Source of the DNA: Parabacteroides johnsonii DSM 18315 | GTDB taxonomy: Bacteria > Bacteroidota > Bacteroidia > Bacteroidales > Tannerellaceae | NCBI RefSeq assembly: GCF_025151045.1 | Contig: NZ_CP102285.1 | Span: forward strand, 3,968,001 to 4,032,000 | Direction: 5' to 3' | DNA: 64,000 bases | In this document: positions 54,380-61,813 of the stretch, piece by piece | Numbering within the stretch: the stretch's first letter is position 1 | Layout: every line of letters starts with the position of its first letter | Made by a program: the position numbers and the translations under genes | Notes under the pieces: generated by a model | What the model was told of the DNA's origin: nothing | Seen by the model: the letters and a program-made list of their open reading frames with translations, nothing else | The model's database searches: none

Positions 54380-55669
54380 ATGGCAACGAAGAAATTACAT
54401 TTCGAGACATTACAGGTTCATGTAGGGCAGGAGCAAGCCGATCCCGCAACAGATGCACGTGCCGTCCCTATTTATCAGACAACATCTTATGTATTTCATG
54501 ATTCACAGCATGCTGCCGACCGTTTCGCCCTTCGCGATGTCGGGAATATTTATGGTCGCCTGACCAATTCGACACAGGGAGTTTTCGAAGCACGTGTTGC
54601 GGCTCTTGAAGGGGGAGTGGCTGGCCTGGCGGTGGCTTCCGGTGCGGCGGCCGTTACGTATGCCTTGCAAAATATACTTGGAGTGGGCGATCATATTGTG
54701 GCAGCCGACAATCTCTATGGCGGTTCCTTCAATCTGATTACGCATACGTTAGCGACTCAGGGTATTACTCATACGATTGTAAATGTAAACGACTCGAAGG
54801 CGTTGGAGGCTGCCATTCGGGAGAATACGAAAGTGGTGTATGTCGAAACGTTCGGCAATCCTAATTCTGATGTTACCAATATCGATGCTGTGGCGGAGGT
54901 GGCCCACCGTCATAATATCCCGTTGATCGTGGATAATACATTCGGTACGCCGTACCTGATCCGCCCGATCGAACACGGCGCCGATATCGTCGTCCATTCC
55001 GCCACCAAATTTATCGGCGGACACGGATCGAGCTTGGGAGGAGTGATTGTGGACAGTGGCAATTTCGATTGGAAAGCAAATGCCGATAAGTTCCCGACCT
55101 TGGGCAAACCGGACCCAAGTTATCATGGGGCGGTCTTTGCCGATGTGGCGGGGCCGGCAGCTTTCGTCACTCGCATCCGGGCTGTCATTCTGCGTGATAC
55201 AGGAGCCACGATCTCGCCTTTCAATGCTTTTATCCTGCTGCAAGGTCTGGAAACCTTGTCTCTCCGTGTGGAACGTCACGTTGCCAATGCTCTGAAAGTT
55301 GTCAAGTATTTGTCCGAACATCCGAAAGTAACCAAAGTGAACCATCCGCTTCTTCCAGACCATCCGGATCATGAACTTTATAAAAAGTATTTTCCAAAAG
55401 GTGCCGGAAGTATTTTTACTTTCGAGATCGAAGGCGGACAGGAAGCGGCCTGGAAGTTTATCGATTCGCTCGAAATATTCTCCCTTCTTGCCAATGTGGC
55501 TGATGTGAAGAGCCTGGTGATCCATCCGTATACGACTACCCATTCTCAAATGACTCCGGAAGAGCTGGCCGGACAGCATATCACGCCTTCTACTGTGCGC
55601 CTGAGTATCGGTACCGAATATATCGATGATATCCTTGATGACCTGGACCAAGCTCTGGCAAAGGTTTGA
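54380..55669 (+). CDS. metY: O-acetylhomoserine (thiol)-lyase
   Basis: 429-residue Cys/Met-metabolism PLP enzyme. LHFETLQVHVGQEQADPATDARAVPIYQTTSY opens as in O-acetylhomoserine sulfhydrylases; PLP lysine in HSATKFIGGHGSSLGG. Makes homocysteine from O-acetylhomoserine and sulfide. The insert between the PLP lysine and C-domain (about 215-255) and 429-residue length favour MetY over the shorter MetB/MetC. Divergent Lrp regulator upstream. Confidence 0.92.
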   Translation: MATKKLHFETLQVHVGQEQADPATDARAVPIYQTTSYVFHDSQHAADRFALRDVGNIYGRLTNSTQGVFEARVAALEGGVAGLAVASGAAAVTYALQNILGVGDHIVAADNLYGGSFNLITHTLATQGITHTIVNVNDSKALEAAIRENTKVVYVETFGNPNSDVTNIDAVAEVAHRHNIPLIVDNTFGTPYLIRPIEHGADIVVHSATKFIGGHGSSLGGVIVDSGNFDWKANADKFPTLGKPDPSYHGAVFADVAGPAAFVTRIRAVILRDTGATISPFNAFILLQGLETLSLRVERHVANALKVVKYLSEHPKVTKVNHPLLPDHPDHELYKKYFPKGAGSIFTFEIEGGQEAAWKFIDSLEIFSLLANVADVKSLVIHPYTTTHSQMTPEELAGQHITPSTVRLSIGTEYIDDILDDLDQALAKV

Positions 55670-55696
55670 TGTAAGATGGCAATGTGTTTTTGTTTT

Positions 55697-55812
55697 GATG
55701 CAAGTGTAAGTTGTTTTCGACGTTGTCGAGAATAAATTCGACATTGTCGAGTATATATTTGACGTTGTCGGGAATATATACGACAACGTCGAAAACAACT
55801 TACACTTGCATC
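55697..55812. repeat. Perfect 32-bp inverted repeat with internal 21-bp repeats
   Basis: Arms 55697-55728 and 55781-55812 are exact 32-bp reverse complements (outer ends GATGCAAGTGTAAG and CTTACACTTGCATC). The left arm and the 52-nt centre carry three 21-bp units, each with CGACxTTGTCG followed by an A+T tail, and a fourth CGACAACGTCG core opens the right arm. 21 bp is three heptamers, matching the period seen elsewhere. It sits in the convergent gap between metY and the aspartic-protease-like gene, so it may act as a bidirectional terminator, though there is no T-run. Confidence 0.85.
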
Positions 55813-55839
55813 TGAATGAAGAAGTATGGGACCGAATTT

Positions 55840-56754
55840 TTATTTTATCCTGAATAGTTTGTTTTTATAATCGATAATCACGGTGTTTTCAAAGAAATAA
55901 GCATTTCCGGTTATTCCCCAGACATCGAGGGAATTATAAATACTATCCCAAAGGCCGTCTTTGGCGTAGTAGACTTTCGAATTGTTCAGGGCTTTTCCGC
56001 CGAACTCGATCGGTTTGGTTACATTAAAACCATAAAATGTTATTTCTTGTCCCCACCATAAAGGACCGCTTAAAGAGTCGACAATGGCTGAGTTGGATAT
56101 TTCTAATGCTCTTTCTTTTGTTGTGACTAACTGGAATGGACTTGAGCCGGTGTCGAACATTAATTTGTGCTCCTTGCTATTGATACGAAATGGCAGTCTC
56201 ATTATACCATCTGTTAATTCAAATTTTTCTGCCGGTAAATCTGTGTATTCATTTGGTAAACTGTCTGTAATGGCGAGCCTGCATGATTTGTAATCGATTA
56301 TCACTATTTTATCTTGAAACATATCTGTGGCAATCGTTCCGATATGCTTAGGTGTTTTTGTATGGAGCGAGTCTATGGGGACTTTCTCGCCAAAATCCTT
56401 TTTGTATACGACGTTAATATTGTTGAATGGAATGGCTCCCATTTTGAGGCAGACATTTTTAAACATTCCGGTAGAATCTAATTTGTTTACTAAGCCGGAT
56501 TTTTCCAGATAGGGATCGATTGGATTTCCATAAAAGACTGTGTTATATGTTCCCAAATCAAATTGCATAGTGAAATCGTCCGATAGGTTTTCTATGTTTA
56601 CAGGAATATATAAATATGCTTTTTCAATGTATATTCCGGAAATCGAATCACCTTCCCAACTGAATGGAATCCATTGCAGTGACTGTTTTCGTGAACAACT
56701 TGTGAAGATTAATAGAAGGAGAACAAAAGTAATCCCTTGTTTGTGTATTTTCAT
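55840..56754 (-). CDS. Two-lobed pepsin-like lipoprotein
   Basis: 304 residues; signal peptide with lipobox IFTSC (Cys20). Internal duplication of a retropepsin-like lobe: lobe 1 has DLGT at 66-69 and ends IGTIATDMF...VIIDYKSCRLAI; lobe 2 has FDTGSSPFQL (D201) and ends GITGNAYFF...VIIDYKNKLFRI. Both catalytic-position Asp residues are present, although lobe 1 has Leu for the usual Thr. A surface or periplasmic aspartic protease is possible; it may be inactive. 31 nt after the slipin gene. Confidence 0.7.
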   Translation of the reverse strand: MKIHKQGITFVLLLLIFTSCSRKQSLQWIPFSWEGDSISGIYIEKAYLYIPVNIENLSDDFTMQFDLGTYNTVFYGNPIDPYLEKSGLVNKLDSTGMFKNVCLKMGAIPFNNINVVYKKDFGEKVPIDSLHTKTPKHIGTIATDMFQDKIVIIDYKSCRLAITDSLPNEYTDLPAEKFELTDGIMRLPFRINSKEHKLMFDTGSSPFQLVTTKERALEISNSAIVDSLSGPLWWGQEITFYGFNVTKPIEFGGKALNNSKVYYAKDGLWDSIYNSLDVWGITGNAYFFENTVIIDYKNKLFRIK

Positions 56755-56785
56755 AAATGGTGATTTTTTGTTGTTAGGAAATAGT

Positions 56786-57679
56786 TTATTTCGGTGTCTC
56801 GTTGTTCTTAGCCAATGAAACCAAGCCTCCCATAGCCCCTAAGTTCATGGTGTCGAGTGCCGAACTCGGTACGATTACCATTGATCCTTTTTCTTTTAAA
56901 CCTTCGAACAGCATATTCATCCCTCTAAGATGCAATGCCACAGGATTGTCGGTATATTTCTTACTGGCTTGTTCGAACTTTTCTGCGATTTCCGTTTCTG
57001 CCGTTCCCAAGATGACGCGAGCTCTTCTTTCACGTTCTGCCTGGGCCTCTTTGCTCATTGCTTCGGCCAGGTCTTGCGGAATGGCGATATCTTTGATACC
57101 GACAGTCTGGCATGTGATGCCCCACGGATTCGTATTTCTGTCTAAGACCTGTTGCAAATCCTCAGCTATCTTATCGCGTTCCTGCAAGAGATCCGACAGT
57201 TCGTGCTTACCGATGGTATCTCTTAAACCGGTCTGTGTGATATGTTCGATCGCTTTTTGATATTCCTGTACTTCCAATGCAGCTTTTTCCACGTCCCAGA
57301 CGGTCCAATATACGACTGCATCCACATTTATCGGAACCGTATCTTTGGTCAGAGTTTGTTCGGCCTTGAACGCACTTACCCGTACACGCTGGTCGATATA
57401 AGTCGACACACTGTCTATAACCGGGATAATCATAAAGGGGCCGGGGCCTTTCAAGCCGCTGTATTTCCCCATACGCAAGACTACCGCCCGTTCCCACTGG
57501 TCGGCAATACGGATTGCAGAAGCCGCCAACCCGGAAAGAAGGAGCAGAAAGATGAATACCGATATGTTTACAATCTGCGAAACATACAAAACGGCTGATA
57601 CGATAACCAGTATCAGAAATACGGAAAGGGATATGGGATTAAACCAACCCTTGTTAATTACATTTGTTGTCATATTCAT
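56786..57679 (-). CDS. Slipin / SPFH-band 7 membrane protein
   Basis: 297 residues: one or two N-terminal membrane segments (about 13-50), then the band 7/SPFH domain (WERAVVLRMGKYSGLKGPGPFMIIPVID, RVSAFKAEQTLTKDTVPINVDAVVYW) and a coiled-coil region (LAEAMSKEAQAERERRARVILGTAETEIAEKFE). Scaffolds membrane microdomains. Overlaps the GntR gene by 4 nt, so translationally coupled to its regulator. Confidence 0.92.
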   Translation of the reverse strand: MNMTTNVINKGWFNPISLSVFLILVIVSAVLYVSQIVNISVFIFLLLLSGLAASAIRIADQWERAVVLRMGKYSGLKGPGPFMIIPVIDSVSTYIDQRVRVSAFKAEQTLTKDTVPINVDAVVYWTVWDVEKAALEVQEYQKAIEHITQTGLRDTIGKHELSDLLQERDKIAEDLQQVLDRNTNPWGITCQTVGIKDIAIPQDLAEAMSKEAQAERERRARVILGTAETEIAEKFEQASKKYTDNPVALHLRGMNMLFEGLKEKGSMVIVPSSALDTMNLGAMGGLVSLAKNNETPK

Positions 57680-58059
57680 TGTTTTTTAGAAGTTTCGATA
57701 TCCTTTAATTCTTGAATAACCTCGTCCAGGCTGAAGCCGTAACTCAGTACGACAGAAGAAAATTGTGTACAAATTTCTTTTAACTTGTCTTCCCGTTCTT
57801 TTTCCGGAACTACATGGTCCGTTTTGCTAATAAACGTTCCGGTTCCTTGTTGAGTTTCTAAGATATTTTTGATCTCCAATTCTTTATAAGCCTTGGATAC
57901 AGTATTTAGATTTACCTTCAATTCTACGGCAAGCGCTCTGACCGTAGGAAGCTGTTCACCCAACTTGAGTTGCCCGGATGCTATGCCAAACCTGATCTGA
58001 TCAATGATCTGACGGTATATCGGCATACCGCTGGAGTAATCTAATAAAAACTTGATCAT
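57676..58059 (-). CDS. GntR-family (YtrA-type) transcriptional regulator
   Basis: 127 residues: GntR winged HTH (about 10-75; GMPIYRQIIDQIRFGIASGQLKLGEQLPTVRALAVELKVNLNTVSKAYKELE) with only a short C-terminal helical dimerisation segment, the YtrA subtype. First gene of the GntR-slipin operon, with ATGA overlap. A perfect palindrome sits on its promoter, so autoregulation is likely. Confidence 0.92.
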   Translation of the reverse strand: MIKFLLDYSSGMPIYRQIIDQIRFGIASGQLKLGEQLPTVRALAVELKVNLNTVSKAYKELEIKNILETQQGTGTFISKTDHVVPEKEREDKLKEICTQFSSVVLSYGFSLDEVIQELKDIETSKKQ

Positions 58060-58086
58060 ATGATTTTATATTATGCTATATTAATA

Positions 58087-58135
58087 TTGTACTATTATTA
58101 TAGTACAAATATACAAGAACAAATTATTCCACAAA
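58087..58135 (-). promoter_or_regulatory. gntR promoter with operator palindrome
   Basis: On the minus strand, TTTG (58132-58135), 18 bp, TATATTTG (58106-58113): a strong consensus promoter. Overlapping the -7 box and start region is a perfect 9-bp inverted repeat TTGTACTAT-4-ATAGTACAA (58087-58108). The GTAC/TA half-site pattern is of the kind bound by YtrA-type GntR regulators, so this is the likely autoregulatory operator. Confidence 0.72.
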
Positions 58136-58243
58136 AACTTTTTATGAAAATTTTTAAGGTGCATGGATGAAATTTTTTGGAGAAATCGTATACAGGAATT
58201 CATACAGTGAAAGTAATCGATTGATATTTAAAGGGTAGAGTAA

Positions 58244-58402
58244 GTCCCGAATTGGTCACGAAAGTATGTCTTTTTGTGACCTTTTCGTGGATCATCCCGA
58301 AATCCTGAGTGGAGAAATCGTATCTTAGTGGCAGAAGGAACGCAAATAACGACTGAATTTGCGTCTTTTTTAAAAGCATTGGATCGACTCTCGCGCTCTT
58401 AG
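58244..58402 (+). pseudogene. Decayed ISAon1-type N-terminal ORF
   Basis: In one frame the sequence reads KYVFL-stop-PFRGSSRNPEWRNR then ILVAEGTQITTEFASFLK, which matches the end of the ISAon1 family transposase N-terminal region protein as I recall it. In-frame stops at 58241 and 58277 interrupt it and no start codon is visible. The intact end runs through TTTTTTAAAAGC into the region where the DDE frame begins (+1). The element's 5' part is lost or degraded. Confidence 0.6.
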
Positions 58403-58412
58403 CATTAGTCTT

Positions 58413-59366
58413 TTGGCGGATCATTACGGAATGGAAGCCAAACTGTTGGAGTCCCAATATAAGAATCATCTGAGTCATTTCAGGAATTGGGAGCAACGTG
58501 CCCATGCCGAAGAATGGATTCTCTTCGAGAAAAACATTGGACCCTACGTCGGGATGGACGAAACGGCACTGTCGTCGGGAGAACTGTATACAATCCTGAT
58601 TAACAAAGAGGCCAAAGGAAGAAAAGGCACAATCATCGCCATGATCAAAGGGACATCCGTAGAAAAGGTATCCCAAGTTATACTCAAACTTTCCCGTCGC
58701 AGGCGGTTTCAAGTTCGGGAAATAACATTGGACATGGCACCCAATATGGCCCGGATAGCTCGTCTCTGTTTCCCGGCTGCCAAGCTGGTTATCGACCGTT
58801 TTCATGTTCAAAAGTTAGCTTTTGAAGCCGTTCAGGAAATGCGGATAAAGGCACGATGGGAAGCTTTGGATAAAGAAATGGTCGAGATCACATACGCTAA
58901 AGCATCAGGACAGCCTTTTGTTACTGAAACATTTGAGAATGGGGACAGTCGAAAACAGCTGTTGGCCAGAAGCCGCTATCTTTTGTTCAAAAAAACTGAA
59001 CTGTGGTCGGAGAGCCAAAGAAAAAGAGCTAAAATCCTTTTCCGGGAATATCCCGATATCAAGAAGGCCTATTACTTAAGCATGAGGTTAGGGTTGATAT
59101 ATCATCAGGCACAATCGGCAGATATTGCCTTGACGCGTTTGGCACATTGGTATGATCAGGTGGACAAATCCGGTTTCCTGTCTTTTGGCACTGTCGCCAG
59201 AACCATACAAACACACTACTTGAATATTGTTGGCTTTTTTAAAAGACGCTCCACCAATGCCGCGAGTGAGTCCTTCAATGCTAAAATCAAAGCTTTTAGA
59301 GCACAGCTGAGAGGCGTGAGGGATATTGCTTTTTTCTTATTCAGACTCACCAATATGTATGCATAA
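58413..59366 (+). CDS. ISAon1-type DDE transposase (ISL3-like domain)
   Basis: 317 residues from a TTG at 58413; the frame is open from 58374 and the true start or frameshift site is uncertain. DDE residues of the ISL3-like fold: GMDETAL (first Asp), LDMAPNMARIARLCFPAAKLVIDRFHVQKL (second Asp), and a C-terminal Glu in ASESFNAKIKAFRA. The DDE body looks uninterrupted, so it might still be made, but the N-terminal DNA-binding partner is broken. Confidence 0.82.
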   Translation: MADHYGMEAKLLESQYKNHLSHFRNWEQRAHAEEWILFEKNIGPYVGMDETALSSGELYTILINKEAKGRKGTIIAMIKGTSVEKVSQVILKLSRRRRFQVREITLDMAPNMARIARLCFPAAKLVIDRFHVQKLAFEAVQEMRIKARWEALDKEMVEITYAKASGQPFVTETFENGDSRKQLLARSRYLLFKKTELWSESQRKRAKILFREYPDIKKAYYLSMRLGLIYHQAQSADIALTRLAHWYDQVDKSGFLSFGTVARTIQTHYLNIVGFFKRRSTNAASESFNAKIKAFRAQLRGVRDIAFFLFRLTNMYA

Positions 59367-59449
59367 TTAATTCTCTATGGATATAGGTATCTCCTCATAC
59401 GTACATAACCGAGCTAAATAAAAGAACTGCAACATAACTTATTAAAAAA

Positions 59450-59488
59450 AGCGTGTCCCTCCAATATAGAGGCAACACGCTCTTTCTA
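59450..59488 (+). terminator. Terminator-like hairpin downstream of the IS
   Basis: AGCGTGT and CCTC pair with GAGG and ACACGCT across an 8-nt loop, followed by TCTTTCT. An A-run precedes the stem, so it could also work on the opposite strand. Confidence 0.6.
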
Positions 59489-59841
59489 ATAGTTAAGGTT
59501 TGGGTTATTATATTTCTTGTCGTTATATACTGTTACAAAAAAAGCTTGACCTGAAAGTTGTCAAGCTATACCCATTGCACAGTCAAGGCTCCTTTGTTTT
59601 TGTTCACTCTATACGTATAATCTCTCTGAAAATGAGTGACAGCGCGAAGGAACGCTTTTATTTTATACAAAACAAATTTATCTGGAATTATTTTTACACT
59701 ATCGGGGATTATAATAAATACTATCAGGAGGCTTATAGGAAGATGCAATAGATACTTTAGGAGATGATTATATTTTAATCCCTCAGGATTTCGGTATGAT
59801 CCCTTTTCGTGTCTTCGGTCACGGACTTTATACAAAGAAAA

Positions 59842-59880
59842 AACTCCTACAATACCTTGATATTGTAGGAGTTGTCTTTT
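59842..59880 (+). terminator. Strong hairpin, possible terminator
   Basis: Perfect 13-bp stem AACTCCTACAATA/TATTGTAGGAGTT with 6-nt loop CCTTGA, followed by GTCTTTT and further T-rich sequence. It lies at the end of the possible broken reading frame. Confidence 0.55.
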
Positions 59881-60105
59881 CTTTGTCTGGTTTTGTCCAG
59901 CTTTTTGGTGATCCGCCTGGGTCATGAACCAAGCGTTATTTCTTCCTCAATATCAGTGCTTTCAGAAATTTCGGCTTTGCATCCGTCACGCTTTAGTCCT
60001 TGAAAACTGTCTGCTGTTGTCCGGTGTCTGTCTGCCAACATCTTGGGTTCAAATGTACGCATTATTTTTGGATTATGCAAACCGTTGAAAATAAACATTC
60101 TAAGG

Positions 60106-60158
60106 TTAGTGCAAGGTGCAAGCTATATATATAGATATATACTTGCACCTTGCACTAA
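60106..60158. repeat. 17-bp palindrome from a duplicated heptamer
   Basis: TTA plus GTGCAAG twice at 60106-60122 is mirrored perfectly by CTTGCAC twice plus TAA at 60142-60158. The 19-nt centre is alternating A/T (TATATATATAGATATATA). It is the same heptamer architecture as at 25153, 33099 and 52609, with a different unit; it lies just beyond the 3' end of the hxlR gene. Confidence 0.75.
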
Positions 60159-60217
60159 AAAATAGCCCTACATTAATAAGCTAACATGGCCTATACGGAT
60201 AGACTATATTTTATCTA

Positions 60218-60559
60218 TTACAGGCTGCTTTCTAATATATCTCGGTGGTTACGTCCCCATTCTTCCATTAAATCTATAATAGGCAATAAACTTTCCCCCA
60301 AATCAGTAAGGAAATATTCAACTTTTGCAGGGATGACGGGATATATTATCTTATGTACAATTCCCATGTTTTCTAACTCATTCAGTTGTTGTGTCAGGAC
60401 TCTTTTATCTGCGATAGGAATAGCACGCTGTATATCAATAGGACGGTGGTGTCCTTCTCTTAAACGATTTATGAGCCAAGGTTTCCACTTACCACCAATA
60501 ACATTCATTGTGACTTCTATTCCACATCCTAAGTTTATAGGTATTTTCCGTTCGTACAT
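60218..60559 (-). CDS. HxlR-family transcriptional regulator
   Basis: 113 residues from the ATG at 60559 (20 more upstream codons are open but run through the promoter). Winged HTH of HxlR type: CGIEVTMNVIGGKWKPWLINRLREG ... RVLTQQLNELENMGIVHK. HxlR regulators often sense electrophiles or aldehydes through Cys; one N-terminal Cys (C12) is at the usual place. Divergent from the Old Yellow Enzyme gene, its likely target. Confidence 0.88.
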   Translation of the reverse strand: MYERKIPINLGCGIEVTMNVIGGKWKPWLINRLREGHHRPIDIQRAIPIADKRVLTQQLNELENMGIVHKIIYPVIPAKVEYFLTDLGESLLPIIDLMEEWGRNHRDILESSL

Positions 60560-60571
60560 GGTCTTTTTATG

Positions 60572-60579
60572 CAAAGATA
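60572..60579 (-). promoter_or_regulatory. -7 box of hxlR
   Basis: CAAAGATA on the plus strand is TATCTTTG on the minus strand, exact consensus, 12 nt before the start codon, implying a very short leader. It supports the internal start at 60559. Confidence 0.45.
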
Positions 60580-60589
60580 ATGTATTTTT

Positions 60590-60618
60590 CTGATAATCAG
60601 AGAGTGATAAATTTATCA
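60590..60618. promoter_or_regulatory. Two palindromes between divergent promoters (HxlR operator candidate)
   Basis: CTGAT-A-ATCAG (60590-60600) and the perfect 14-bp palindrome TGATAAATTTATCA (60605-60618) lie between the hxlR and OYE promoters. Both share the core TGAT...ATCA. A site here could control both genes, as is typical of HxlR regulators. Confidence 0.5.
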
Positions 60619-60641
60619 TTCTATGAGAAAAATTTCCCTTA

Positions 60642-60672
60642 TTGGTGATTGTTTATAAGAACCATATTTTTG
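60642..60672 (+). promoter_or_regulatory. Promoter of the OYE-rteC operon
   Basis: TTG at 60642-60644, 20 bp, then TATTTTTG at 60665-60672, both at consensus. The start codon is 12 nt (60685) or 18 nt (60691) further on. Confidence 0.6.
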
Positions 60673-60684
60673 TACCAAAAATCA

Positions 60685-61803
60685 ATGAACATGAAAAGGA
60701 AAACTCTTTTTGAACAAGTTAGTTTCCCGAAACTAACATTAAAGAATAGGTTTGTACGCTCCGGGGTTTGGATGGAAATGGCTGACGAACAGGGTCATTT
60801 AACACCTGATTTGATTGATGTATATAAGGCTTTAGTTGACGGTGGTGTTGGTTTTATTATTACCGAATATACTTATATAGATGTCAATGACCAACCCAAT
60901 CCACGTATGATAGGTATGTATGATGATTCCTTCATTTCTGAATGGAAAGAAATTATAGATTACGCCCATGCCAAGGGAACAAAAATAGCGTGTCAAATTG
61001 CATCGGGTGGCTCTCAGAGTGGTTTAGCCGCTTCCAAGCACCGCCGAATAGTCGGGCCATCAGCGGTTTTAAACAGGGTAACAGGTATCACACCGGAAGA
61101 AATGACCAAGGATGATATTTTGCATATCATAGAGAGCCATAAAAAGGCGGCTCTAAGAGTGAAAAAAGCAGGATTTGATGCTGTGCAAATCCATGCTGCG
61201 CATGGTTATTTGCTTAGTCAATTCCTTACTCCTTATTATAATAGGCGAAAAGATGAATATGGCGGTTCGGTACAAAATCGTGCTCGTCTTATTTATGAAG
61301 TTGTGGCAGGCGTGCGCTCTGCTGTGGGTGAAGATTTTCCTGTTATGATAAAAATTAATTTTGATGATTTCATGTCAGAGGGTGAAGGGTTATCTTTTCC
61401 TGAATCACTTGAAATGTTTAAGCACTTGGATGCATTAGGACTGGATTTTATAGAGCCAAGTGGAACAAATTTGTCGTCCGGTAATGGAATAACTCAATCT
61501 TTTCCACACATAGCACGTTCTATTGAAAAACAGTCTTATTTTAAAAAGCAGGTATCTAAAATAGCCCAAAATGTTCAAACGCCTTTGATTCTTGTTGGTG
61601 GGAACCGCAATGTAGCTGTAATGGAAGAGGTATTAAACCATGATAATATCCCTTTATTTTCTTTGGCTCGTACTTTGTTTGCTGAACCTGATTTGATTAA
61701 TAAGTGGAAAGAAAATCCGAATTATACACCTAAATGTATTTCTTGTAATAAATGTTGGGAAACTACACCAAACTCCTGTATTTTAAATAGAAAGAGGAAA
61801 TGA
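60685..61803 (+). CDS. NADH:flavin oxidoreductase (Old Yellow Enzyme family)
   Basis: 372 residues from 60685 (60691 equally possible; an upstream start at 60649 lies inside the promoter). FMN-dependent TIM barrel: FPKLTLKNRFVRSGV opening, AASGGSQSG region, catalytic HAAHGYLLSQFLTPYYNRR (His/His pair), and phosphate-binding VGGNRNVAVMEEV. The C-terminus has CxxCxxC (CISCNKC) and one more Cys, like the Fe-S region of dienoyl-CoA reductases, but the second reductase half is absent. Reduces electrophilic enones; induction via HxlR is likely. Confidence 0.88.
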   Translation: MNMKRKTLFEQVSFPKLTLKNRFVRSGVWMEMADEQGHLTPDLIDVYKALVDGGVGFIITEYTYIDVNDQPNPRMIGMYDDSFISEWKEIIDYAHAKGTKIACQIASGGSQSGLAASKHRRIVGPSAVLNRVTGITPEEMTKDDILHIIESHKKAALRVKKAGFDAVQIHAAHGYLLSQFLTPYYNRRKDEYGGSVQNRARLIYEVVAGVRSAVGEDFPVMIKINFDDFMSEGEGLSFPESLEMFKHLDALGLDFIEPSGTNLSSGNGITQSFPHIARSIEKQSYFKKQVSKIAQNVQTPLILVGGNRNVAVMEEVLNHDNIPLFSLARTLFAEPDLINKWKENPNYTPKCISCNKCWETTPNSCILNRKRK

Positions 61804-61813
61804 CTATTGCCAT

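Larger units (their letters stand above)
58244..59366 (+). mobile_element. ISAon1-family insertion sequence, 5' decayed
   Basis: Comprises the broken N-terminal ORF and the DDE transposase ORF. I could not recognise terminal inverted repeats or a target duplication, so the limits are approximate. A 13-bp direct repeat GGAGAAATCGTAT occurs at 58179-58191 and 58311-58323; it could reflect a past slippage or deletion inside the left end. Confidence 0.6.
59367..60217. other. Gene-poor region with hairpins and a possible broken ORF
   Basis: About 850 bases. It contains a terminator-like hairpin (59450-59481), a smaller one (59543-59567, AGCTTGAC/GTCAAGCT), a 13-bp-stem hairpin (59842-59873) and a heptamer-type palindrome (60106-60158). 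Between about 59630 and 59850 two adjoining frames read like protein: SAKERFYFIQNKFIWNYFY... ending at a stop at 59750, then GDDYILIPQDFGMIPFRVFG in a shifted frame. This may be a frameshifted remnant of unknown origin. The rest shows nothing I recognise. Confidence 0.4.

Noticed and set aside
54749-55798. 349-residue open frame on the minus strand opposite metY
   Set aside because: Fully antisense to a gene with clear family motifs; low-complexity His/Arg/Ile-rich composition and no recognisable domain.
55697-55812. CRISPR or integron attC site
   Set aside because: Repeats of 21 bp without variable spacers and no integron integrase; perfect long arms fit a hairpin element better.
58200-58811. 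203-residue minus-strand frame over the IS left end
   Set aside because: Antisense to the transposase and its N-terminal remnant; the sense frames carry the recognisable ISAon1 motifs.
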